A DNA stretch of 5,785 nt from an uncultured Flavihumibacter sp. (GTDB taxonomy: Bacteria > Bacteroidota > Bacteroidia > Chitinophagales > Chitinophagaceae): assembly GCA_946482545.1 (NCBI GenBank), contig CAMLRX010000197.1, positions 1 to 5,785 of the forward strand. Reading direction: 5' to 3'. The translations under genes and the position numbers were made by a program. The notes beneath the pieces are model-generated. The model was not told where the DNA came from. It ran no database searches and was given only the letters and a program-made list of their open reading frames with translations. Of this stretch, positions 1-5,785 are shown piece by piece (the stretch's first letter is position 1; each line of letters starts with the position of its first letter).

Positions 1-985
1 CCCTTGCCTGCTTTTTCAGGCTTTTAATGGCAGAAGCATGGCCGGAAGCGTAGGCTATAAAACAGTCCATCAACGCCTCGGTTGCCTCCACTCTTTGCGG
101 ATATGGTTTCAGCATGTGCGTTTCAGGCATAAAGCTGAAGCACTGAAACAGCGCCGCGTAGCCGGTGGAATACCTCGGTCCGTCGTGGAATTCCGCCCAT
201 CCTTTCTCGGGGGTTTCACCGAAAAAGTTCACGTAGGGGACGAGGTCGAAACCTTTTTCGCGCATCATCGCATAGATGCCGGGTTCCATCTGTTGCTGGA
301 GAAAATCGCCCATGGCACCGCCCAATTTGTTGTGCTGGGTGGAGATCAGGGTCATCACGTGCTGGTAATCTGCGCCATTGCTCACATGGTTGTCGATAAA
401 GATATCAGGATCTACCAGGTGGAATATTTCGGCGAAGGCGGTAGCGTTTTTGGAATCTGACTTAATAAAATCGCGGTTCAGGTCGAGGTTCTGGGCGTTG
501 CCGCGGAAGCCGAAACTGTCGGGGCCATTCTGGTCAACGCGGTACCAGGGGCTGCGGTTCAGCAATCCGCCGATATTGTACACGGGAATGAAAGCGATCA
601 CCACGTTGGAAGGAAGTTGAATTTTCCCGGAGATGAGTTTCTGGGCCAGGAGCATACTGGCGTCAATCCCATCGGGCTCGCCGGGATGTATACCGTTGTT
701 GACAAGAATTTTTACCCGGTTCTTTTTTTCTGCGGAAGCGAAATCAAAGTCCTTATCCGGGGAAAAGATGGCGAGGTGCAGGGGTTCACCGGCATCCGTC
801 ATGCCCATTTTCTTCAATTGCAGCCTGGGGGAAGCTTTGGCTGCCCGTTCCCACCAGTGTATTACTTCCTTATAAGTTCCCGTTTCTTTCCCGTTGCTCT
901 GTTGGAACCTTGTTGGGGGCACCTGGGCGTTTGAGGCATTACATAAAAACAGGAAACACAGAGCGAGCAGGGAAAAGGGGCGCAT
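1..985 (-). CDS. Secreted M14-family zinc carboxypeptidase-like protein (5' part; continues past the left edge)
   Basis: Translating the minus strand from the ATG at 985 gives 328 uninterrupted codons to the window edge. Residues 1-20 look like a Sec signal peptide: Arg2, a hydrophobic core rich in Leu, Phe and Cys, then Ser-Asn-Ala before Gln21. Cys15 lacks a good lipobox, so export to the periplasm or medium is likelier than a lipoprotein. Family M14 landmarks appear in order: HPGE (His100, Glu103) as the first two zinc ligands, NLDLNRDF with Asn170-Arg171 as the substrate-carboxylate-binding pair, DNH (His200) as the third zinc ligand, and PETHM with Glu288 in the catalytic glutamate position. 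All catalytic positions are therefore present, and only sequence beyond the catalytic core is missing. Family knowledge predicts removal of C-terminal residues from peptides or a related amide hydrolysis; the substrate cannot be read from sequence. It lies downstream of rpsT on the same strand, behind a terminator. The start at 985 is chosen because the signal peptide follows it immediately. Confidence 0.87.
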   Translation of the reverse strand, partial: MRPFSLLALCFLFLCNASNAQVPPTRFQQSNGKETGTYKEVIHWWERAAKASPRLQLKKMGMTDAGEPLHLAIFSPDKDFDFASAEKKNRVKILVNNGIHPGEPDGIDASMLLAQKLISGKIQLPSNVVIAFIPVYNIGGLLNRSPWYRVDQNGPDSFGFRGNAQNLDLNRDFIKSDSKNATAFAEIFHLVDPDIFIDNHVSNGADYQHVMTLISTQHNKLGGAMGDFLQQQMEPGIYAMMREKGFDLVPYVNFFGETPEKGWAEFHDGPRYSTGYAALFQCFSFMPETHMLKPYPQRVEATEALMDCFIAYASGHASAIKSLKKQAR

Positions 986-1004
986 AAAAACGGTTTGATG
1001 CACT

Positions 1005-1035
1005 AAAATAAAAAAAGGCGCCCAAAGGACGCCTT
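1005..1035 (-). terminator. Rho-independent terminator of rpsT
   Basis: Read on the minus strand, AAGGCGUCC pairs with GGGCGCCUU around a UUU loop (bases 1035-1015). This gives a 9-bp stem with one G-U wobble. It is followed by UUUUUUUAUUUU (the run begins inside the stem's last pairs, to about 1005). On the plus strand the wobble becomes a C-A mismatch and the tail after the stem is not a T-run, so the element is directional and belongs to rpsT, whose stop codon ends 30 bases upstream. Only about 19 bases separate the end of the U-tract from the start codon of the M14 gene. Confidence 0.88.
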
Positions 1036-1065
1036 CTATATAGAAAGTTTGTTTTGCTGTTTACC

Positions 1066-1320
1066 TTATGCCAGGGCAGTGGTTCTTTTCACCAGCTTGC
1101 TCTTCAGGTTGGAAGCTTTATTCTTGTGAATAACGCCACGTTTTGCCAGCTTGTCGATCATAGAGATCACAGAGGGCAGTTTCTCACCTGCGGCAGCTTT
1201 ATCTTCCAGCGCTTTCAGGTCACGGATAGCGTTACGGGTTGTTTTTCCGTAGTAACGGTTTCTATCTCTGCGTTTTTCGGCCTGACGCACATCTTTCTTG
1301 GTTGCCTTATGATTTGCCAT
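1066..1320 (-). CDS. rpsT: 30S ribosomal protein S20
   Basis: The 84-residue product begins [18 protein letters not shown] and contains [37 protein letters not shown] and a basic C-terminus. These are hallmarks of bacterial S20, and the length is normal for the family. S20 is a helical, highly basic primary binder of 16S rRNA in the 30S subunit body; Lys and Arg are abundant throughout, as expected. An in-frame ATG exists 51 bases upstream (1371), but the extension would run through the promoter and replace the conserved MANHK start, so 1320 is preferred. The leader is A-rich without a Shine-Dalgarno motif, as is usual in Bacteroidota. The gene is monocistronic by appearance, with its own promoter (1342-1372) and terminator (1005-1035), and is transcribed divergently from sucA. 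Confidence 0.98.
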   Translation of the reverse strand: MANHKATKKDVRQAEKRRDRNRYYGKTTRNAIRDLKALEDKAAAGEKLPSVISMIDKLAKRGVIHKNKASNLKSKLVKRTTALA

Positions 1321-1341
1321 AATTTTTTCGATTTCGGACGG

Positions 1342-1372
1342 CAAAGGTAGGCTTTTTATAAGAACAAACAAA
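1342..1372 (-). promoter_or_regulatory. Bacteroidota-type promoter of rpsT (-33 TTTG, -7 TACCTTTG)
   Basis: On the minus strand TTTG (1372-1369) is followed after 19 bases by TACCTTTG (1349-1342). This fits the known Bacteroidota sigma-A consensus of TTTG or TTG, about 19-21 bases, then TAnnTTTG, with no mismatch in the -7 box. Transcription would be expected to start about 6-7 bases further on, near 1335-1336. That leaves a leader of only about 15 bases before the rpsT ATG at 1320. The transcription start is inferred. Confidence 0.8.
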
Positions 1373-1461
1373 TTTTGTCAGACTTTTTTCAGAATCTTCC
1401 GAGAATACAAATTTCCCTTAAAACCATTGAATTCTCCTGTTAACCGTACCATATTTTCAAC

Positions 1462-1469
1462 GATATTTG
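1462..1469 (+). promoter_or_regulatory. Weak candidate -7 box for the sucA-sucB operon
   Basis: GATATTTG matches the Bacteroidota -7 consensus TAnnTTTG at all fixed positions except the first. It would place transcription start near 1475, about 45 bases before the sucA ATG. No convincing TTG or TTTG lies 19-21 bases upstream (the nearest TTG is at 1427-1429, 32 bases away), so support is thin. The box overlaps a small palindrome, ATTTG-C-CAAAT, at 1465-1475. It is the best candidate I see on the plus strand in the 201-base divergent intergenic region; a promoter must exist there unless sucA depends on distant transcription. Confidence 0.25.
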
Positions 1470-1521
1470 CCAAATTGCTCTATAGACATCATTCAATAAC
1501 TATCGGCCAAATAATGATTCA

Positions 1522-4257
1522 ATGAAGGATTTTTCTTATATCACGCATTCGCACCCGTCTTACATAGAAGGTTTGTACCAGGATTATGTGCAGGATCCCG
1601 CCGCGGTAGATCCCGATTTCAGGAAATTTTTCGAAGGTTTTGATTTTGCCGTTACCAACGGGCATGCTGCAAACGGCAAAGCAGCAACAGGTGCGGCAGA
1701 CGCGGGCCAACTCGCCAAAGAGTTTTCCGTATACCAATTGATCCAGGCCTACCGTAAAAAGGGACACCTGGTGGCCAAAACCAATCCCATCCGGGAAAGA
1801 AAGGACCGCCGGGCCAATCTCGACCTGAAATATTTCGGTTTGTCGGATGCTGACCTGAAAACATCCTTCGAAGCAGGTAAATTCATTGGTTTACCGAATG
1901 CCACCCTCGCGCAGATCGTGGCGCACCTTCAAAAATGCTATTGCGCTTCTATGGGCGTTGAATACTCCGCGCTGAACGACCACGCGCGCGTGGAATGGCT
2001 GGCAAAGGAGGTAGAACAAAACTTCCACCAGCCCATGCCGCTGGAGAAGAAAAAAAGAATCCTGGGGAAACTGAACGAAGGCGTGATGTTCGAAAAGTTT
2101 CTCCATACCAAATACATTGGCCAGAAACGCTTCTCCCTGGAAGGTGGTGAAGCCACCATTCCCGCGCTGGACGCCATTATTGACACCGCAGCAGAACTCA
2201 GCGTTCAGGAAGTGGTGATTGGTATGGCGCACAGGGGAAGACTGAATGTACTGGCCAACACACTCGGGAAAACCTACGAGCAGATTTTCAGCGAATTTGA
2301 AGGCACCGCCATCCCGGATACCACCATGGGCAGCGGCGACGTGAAGTACCATCTCGGCTTCCGCAGCGAAGTGGAAACGGCGCACGGAAAAAAAGTAAAC
2401 CTGCAACTCTGCCCCAACCCCTCTCACCTGGAAGCAGTTGACCCCGTGGTGATCGGTTTCGCGCGCAGCAAGGCCGACGTTATCTACGAAAGCGATTACG
2501 ATAAAATATTGCCCATCCTCATCCACGGAGATGCCTCCCTTGCCGGACAGGGCATCGTGTACGAAGTGATCCAGATGAGCTTGCTCGAAGGTTATTATGT
2601 AGGAGGCACCATGCACCTGGTCATCAACAACCAGATCGGGTTCACCACCGACTTCGATGATGCCCGTTCCTCCGACTACTGTACTTCAGTAGCCGCCATG
2701 GTGCAGGCACCGGTGCTGCACGTAAACGGAGATGATGCAGAAGCCGTGGTGAAAGCGGTGGAAATAGCCACCCGTTACCGTCAGGAATTCAATTCAGACG
2801 TATTCATCGATATCCTTTGTTACCGCCGCCATGGCCACAATGAAGGCGATGACCCCAAATACACCCAGCCCCGTTTGTACAACCTGATCGACAAACACCC
2901 CAATCCCCGCGAAGTATATTCGCAGCAACTGATCGCCTCCGGTGCCGTGGATGCTGAACTCGCTAAGGAAATGGAAAAGAAATTCTGGAGCGATCTCCAG
3001 GAGAGGCTGGACGAGATCAAACAGAACCCCCTCCCCTACAAATACCAGAAACCCGAAGAATGGTGGCAGGCGCTGAGAAAGGCTACGGAAGAAGATTTCC
3101 TGCAATCGCCTGAAACGGGTATTACAGAAGACCAGTTCAACACCGTGTTCAAAGCGATGATGGCTATCCCGGAAGGATTTAAGCCACTTCGCAAGGTGGA
3201 GAAACTGATCCAGGACAAAGAAAAATTATTCAACGAGGAAGGCAAACTCGACTGGGCCACTGCTGAATTGATGGCTTACGGAAGTGTATTGCTCGATGGA
3301 AATGATGTGCGCATGAGTGGGCAGGATGTCCGCCGCGGCACTTTCTCCCACCGACATGCTGTACTCCGCGACGAAGAAACAGATGCCGCTTACAACAGGT
3401 TGAGCCGTATACCCGGCGCCGAGGGCCAGTACAGAATCTTCAACTCCTTCCTCAGCGAATTCGGCGTACTCGGTTTTGAATACGGTTACTCTATGGCCAA
3501 CCCGAACACACTCGTGCTCTGGGAAGCACAGTTCGGTGATTTCATGAACACCGCGCAGTGTATGATCGACCAGTTCATTACTTCCGCGGAACAGAAATGG
3601 CGCATGATGAGCGGACTGGTGATGCTGCTCCCCCACGGTTACGAAGGACAGGGACCGGAACACAGTTCTGCCCGTATGGAAAGATTCTTACAGTCTGCCG
3701 CCGAACTGAACATTGTGGTGACCAACATCACCACCGCGGCCAACTTCTTCCATTCGCTGCGCCGTCAGTTGGCATGGCAGTTCCGTAAACCGCTGATCAA
3801 TTTCGCGCCCAAAGCGAACCTCCGTTTGCCCGCCACCTATTCTGAAAAGTCAGCTTTCCTTTCCGGAAGGTTCCAGGAAGTAATCGACGATACCTTCGTT
3901 GAAAAAGCGGATGACGTGAAAAAAGTACTGTTCTGCTCCGGCAAAATCTACTATGACCTCGCCGACAGGCAACAGAAAACGGGCCGTAAAGATGTGGCTA
4001 TTGTGCGCGTGGAACAACTGTATCCGCTGCCCGCCAATCAACTGGAAGCACTGTATAAGAAATACAACAAGGCTACCTGGTTCTGGGTACAGGAAGAGCC
4101 GCTTAACATGGGCGCCGCCTCCTTCCTGCAAATGAACCTGAAAACACTGAACTACGGTGTGATCAGCCGCCAGGCCAGCGCAGCTACCGCAACCGGTTAT
4201 GCGAAAGTACACGCACAGGAACAAACTGAAATCATAGATACCGCGTTTTCAATCTAA
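1522..4257 (+). CDS. sucA: 2-oxoglutarate dehydrogenase E1 component (thiamine diphosphate-dependent)
   Basis: The 911-residue protein is full length for an OGDH E1. It decarboxylates 2-oxoglutarate on thiamine diphosphate and transfers the succinyl group to the lipoyl arm of E2 (SucB) in the cytoplasmic TCA-cycle complex. Residues 13-40 (YIEGLYQDYVQDP, then VDPDFRKFF) are the N-terminal segment that tethers E1 to the complex. An Ala/Gly-rich linker follows at about 44-63. Active-site landmarks are MAHRGRLNVL (His237), GDVKYH (His277), NPSHLEAVDP (299-308), the diphosphate/Mg site GDAS (336-339) with INNQIGF (368-374), and YRRHGHNEGDDP (434-445). The transketolase-like second half has RRGTFSHRHAVL (604-615), EYGYS (653-657), HGYEGQGPEHSSARMERF (705-722) and a C-terminal part with VQEEPLNMGA (856-865). 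The histidines correspond to those shaping substrate recognition in E. coli SucA. The start is the first in-frame ATG after an in-frame TAG at 1483-1485; no Shine-Dalgarno is seen. sucB follows after 20 bases, indicating co-transcription. Confidence 0.98.
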   Translation: MKDFSYITHSHPSYIEGLYQDYVQDPAAVDPDFRKFFEGFDFAVTNGHAANGKAATGAADAGQLAKEFSVYQLIQAYRKKGHLVAKTNPIRERKDRRANLDLKYFGLSDADLKTSFEAGKFIGLPNATLAQIVAHLQKCYCASMGVEYSALNDHARVEWLAKEVEQNFHQPMPLEKKKRILGKLNEGVMFEKFLHTKYIGQKRFSLEGGEATIPALDAIIDTAAELSVQEVVIGMAHRGRLNVLANTLGKTYEQIFSEFEGTAIPDTTMGSGDVKYHLGFRSEVETAHGKKVNLQLCPNPSHLEAVDPVVIGFARSKADVIYESDYDKILPILIHGDASLAGQGIVYEVIQMSLLEGYYVGGTMHLVINNQIGFTTDFDDARSSDYCTSVAAMVQAPVLHVNGDDAEAVVKAVEIATRYRQEFNSDVFIDILCYRRHGHNEGDDPKYTQPRLYNLIDKHPNPREVYSQQLIASGAVDAELAKEMEKKFWSDLQERLDEIKQNPLPYKYQKPEEWWQALRKATEEDFLQSPETGITEDQFNTVFKAMMAIPEGFKPLRKVEKLIQDKEKLFNEEGKLDWATAELMAYGSVLLDGNDVRMSGQDVRRGTFSHRHAVLRDEETDAAYNRLSRIPGAEGQYRIFNSFLSEFGVLGFEYGYSMANPNTLVLWEAQFGDFMNTAQCMIDQFITSAEQKWRMMSGLVMLLPHGYEGQGPEHSSARMERFLQSAAELNIVVTNITTAANFFHSLRRQLAWQFRKPLINFAPKANLRLPATYSEKSAFLSGRFQEVIDDTFVEKADDVKKVLFCSGKIYYDLADRQQKTGRKDVAIVRVEQLYPLPANQLEALYKKYNKATWFWVQEEPLNMGAASFLQMNLKTLNYGVISRQASAATATGYAKVHAQEQTEIIDTAFSI

Positions 4258-4277
4258 ACTAATCAGAAACCCGCATT

Positions 4278-5785
4278 ATGATCGATATCAAAGTACCAAC
4301 AGTAGGAGAATCCATCAGTGAAGTAACACTGGTGAAATGGTTAAAGAAAGAAGGAGAATACGTTCAGCGCGATGAAGTGATCGCAGAATTGGAAAGTGAG
4401 AAGGCTACTTTTGAATTGAACGCTGAAAAAGCAGGTATACTGCACACCAAAGCAAATGAAGGTGATACGATTAATATCGGCGACATTGTAGCATCTATTG
4501 ATGATACAGCCGCTGCACCATCCGGGAGCGCTCCTGCCGCGGAAGCGCCGAAAGAAGAAGCGAAACCAGACGCCACCGCCCGTGAAAACGAGAAATCCAC
4601 GCCCGAAGCAGTGGCCACAGGCAAAGGTGTGATTGAAATGAAAGTGCCCACCATCGGCGAATCCATCAACGAGGTCACCCTCGTAAAATGGCTGAAAAAA
4701 GATGGAGACCTGGTGCAACGCGATGAGATCATCTGTGAAATGGAAAGTGAAAAAGCCACTTTTGAGCTGAACGCGGAAGAAGCGGGCAAACTGATACAGG
4801 TAGCGAAAGAAGGCGATGTGCTGAAAATAGGCGACCACGTGGCTTCCATCGATTCCGATGTGGCTGTGCCCGCCGCAGGTGCTCCGAAACCCGCACCGGC
4901 CCCGGAGAAAAAAGAAGCCGCACCCGCTGCCCCCACTGCTACGCCATCTTCGGATGTAAAAGCAACGCCTGTAGCCGCCGCCATCATCGCCGACAAAAAA
5001 GTGGACCCCAAACAAGTGCAGGCCTCCGGAAGCGGTGGCAAAATCCTGAAGCAGGACGTGCTGGAAGCCCTCCAGAATCCAGGCCGCAAGCCCGGTGCCG
5101 CCCTTTTCACCCGCGACGATAAGCGCGAGAAAATGAGCAATCTCCGCAAAACAGTTTCCCGCCGCCTCGTGGAAGCCAAAAACACCACCGCCATGCTCAC
5201 CACTTTCAATGAGGTGGACATGGGTAAAATCATGGAACTGCGCGGCAAATACAAAGACAAATTCAAAGAAGCACACCAGGTGAACCTGGGCTTTATGAGT
5301 TTCTTCACCAAAGCCGTTACCTATGCCCTGCAGGAATGGCCAGCCGTGAACGCATACATCGACGGAGACGAGATCATCTACCACCAATATTGTGATATTT
5401 CCATCGCCGTATCCGCCCCGAAAGGCCTGGTGGTACCGGTGATCCGTAACGCGGAAAGCCTGAGCATGGCCGAGATCGAGAAAAAAGTGGTAGAACTCGC
5501 CACCAAAGCACGCGACAACAAACTCACCATGGAGGAAATGCAGGGTGGTACGTTCACCATCACCAACGGTGGTGTATTCGGCTCACTGATGTCTACGCCT
5601 ATTATTAATATCCCGCAGTCCGCTATCCTGGGCATGCACAAAATACAGGAGCGCCCGATGGCGATCAACGGCCAGGTGGTGATCCGCCCGATGATGTACC
5701 TCGCATTGAGTTACGACCACAGGATCATCGATGGAAGGGAATCCGTTTCTTTCCTGGTAAGGGTGAAAGAATTGCTGGAGAATCC
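4278..5785 (+). CDS. sucB: Dihydrolipoyllysine succinyltransferase, E2 of 2-oxoglutarate dehydrogenase, with two lipoyl domains (3' end cut by the window)
   Basis: 502 codons are open to the edge. The domain order is: lipoyl domain 1 (about 2-75, lipoyl Lys42 in ESEKATFEL), Ala/Pro/Glu linker (76-118), lipoyl domain 2 (119-192, Lys159 in the same motif), Ala/Pro linker (193-228), peripheral-subunit-binding domain (about 229-266, [15 protein letters not shown] then [15 protein letters not shown]), and acyltransferase domain (about 283 onward). The catalytic signature is SYDHRIIDG with His481 and Asp485. TTFNEVDM (308-315) and [18 protein letters not shown] (427-444) are typical of succinyl- rather than acetyltransferases. 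The E2 core carries succinyl from E1 to CoA. By alignment from memory with E. coli SucB, which ends shortly after the equivalent of ELLEN, perhaps 7-15 residues are missing. E. coli SucB (about 405 aa) has one lipoyl domain, so the extra length here comes mainly from the second domain and linker. The gene sits 20 bases after the sucA stop. Confidence 0.97.
   Translation, partial: MIDIKVPTVGESISEVTLVKWLKKEGEYVQRDEVIAELESEKATFELNAEKAGILHTKANEGDTINIGDIVASIDDTAAAPSGSAPAAEAPKEEAKPDATARENEKSTPEAVATGKGVIEMKVPTIGESINEVTLVKWLKKDGDLVQRDEIICEMESEKATFELNAEEAGKLIQVAKEGDVLKIGDHVASIDSDVAVPAAGAPKPAPAPEKKEAAPAAPTATPSSDVKATPVAAAIIADKKVDPKQVQASGSGGKILKQDVLEALQNPGRKPGAALFTRDDKREKMSNLRKTVSRRLVEAKNTTAMLTTFNEVDMGKIMELRGKYKDKFKEAHQVNLGFMSFFTKAVTYALQEWPAVNAYIDGDEIIYHQYCDISIAVSAPKGLVVPVIRNAESLSMAEIEKKVVELATKARDNKLTMEEMQGGTFTITNGGVFGSLMSTPIINIPQSAILGMHKIQERPMAINGQVVIRPMMYLALSYDHRIIDGRESVSFLVRVKELLEN
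4281..4502 (+). repeat. sucB tandem lipoyl domain, copy 1
   Basis: This encodes SucB residues 2-75, with lipoyl-accepting Lys42. It aligns without gaps to copy 2 at a constant offset of 117 residues (351 bases). By hand count 54 of 74 residues and about 155 of 222 bases are identical. The block [12 protein letters not shown] around the lysine is identical in both copies, while the C-terminal third varies most. GC at third codon positions is about 34% (25 of 74). Confidence 0.93.
4632..4853 (+). repeat. sucB tandem lipoyl domain, copy 2
   Basis: This encodes SucB residues 119-192, with lipoyl-accepting Lys159. The fold-defining positions match copy 1 ([34 protein letters not shown]). GC at third codon positions is about 57% (42 of 74), well above copy 1. 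The two copies therefore share protein sequence more closely than DNA sequence, which points to an old, selected duplication rather than a recent copying error. Confidence 0.93.

Noticed and set aside
38..934. Plus-strand ORFs of 80-140 codons over the left end
   Set aside because: They are shadows of the minus-strand M14 gene, whose translation has a signal peptide and a complete zinc-peptidase motif set.
1054..1350. 98-codon plus-strand ORF opposite rpsT
   Set aside because: It is antisense to a clear ribosomal protein gene and crosses its promoter; no motif is recognised.
1066..1371. Longer S20 form starting at 1371 (17 extra residues)
   Set aside because: The extension overlaps the promoter at 1342-1372 and displaces the conserved MANHK start of S20.
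1891..2616. 241-codon minus-strand ORF within sucA
   Set aside because: It is antisense to the conserved thiamine diphosphate domain of E1, has no recognisable motif and is explained by the codon bias of the real gene.
4281..4853. The sucB repeat as a possible assembly artefact or recent tandem duplication
   Set aside because: The copies are only about 70% identical in DNA, differ in codon usage, stay in frame and are separated by a distinct Ala/Pro/Glu linker, so this is a real and old domain duplication.
4341..5387. Two long overlapping minus-strand ORFs (348 and 315 codons, up to 5387) opposite sucB
   Set aside because: They lie wholly antisense to a conserved E2 protein. Their translations are low-complexity runs of Phe/His/Gly or Ser/Ala, as expected when Lys/Glu/Ala/Val-rich codons are read in reverse. 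No recognisable domain is seen.

Overview
This is an ordinary chromosomal housekeeping window from a member of the Bacteroidota, probably the Chitinophagia. The lineage call rests on four things. The S20 protein has a Bacteroidota-like N-terminus. The rpsT promoter matches the Bacteroidota form (TTTG, 19 bases, TACCTTTG) rather than the E. coli type. No Shine-Dalgarno sequence precedes any start codon, only A-rich leaders. The base composition is moderate, near 50% GC in the genes. The class-level placement is inference only.

Layout: bases 1-985 (minus strand) hold the N-terminal 328 codons of a secreted zinc carboxypeptidase-like protein of peptidase family M14, which runs off the left edge. 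Bases 986-1065 hold the intrinsic terminator of the next gene. Bases 1066-1320 (minus strand) encode ribosomal protein S20 (rpsT). Bases 1321-1521 are a 201-base divergent intergenic region with a clear rpsT promoter and only a weak candidate for the sucA side. Bases 1522-4257 (plus strand) encode the complete E1 component of 2-oxoglutarate dehydrogenase (sucA, 911 aa). After a 20-base gap, sucB begins at 4278. It encodes the E2 component (dihydrolipoyllysine succinyltransferase) and is cut by the right edge only a few residues before its expected end.

sucA and sucB form a two-gene unit supplying E1 and E2 of the TCA-cycle complex that turns 2-oxoglutarate, CoA and NAD+ into succinyl-CoA, CO2 and NADH. 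The shared E3 (lipoamide dehydrogenase) is not in the window. The most notable feature is that this SucB carries two tandem lipoyl domains (54 of 74 residues identical) instead of the single one in E. coli SucB. Its peripheral-subunit-binding domain also has alanines where a basic pair is usual. I found no mobile element, CRISPR array, tRNA/rRNA gene or sign of an undescribed defence or biosynthetic system.
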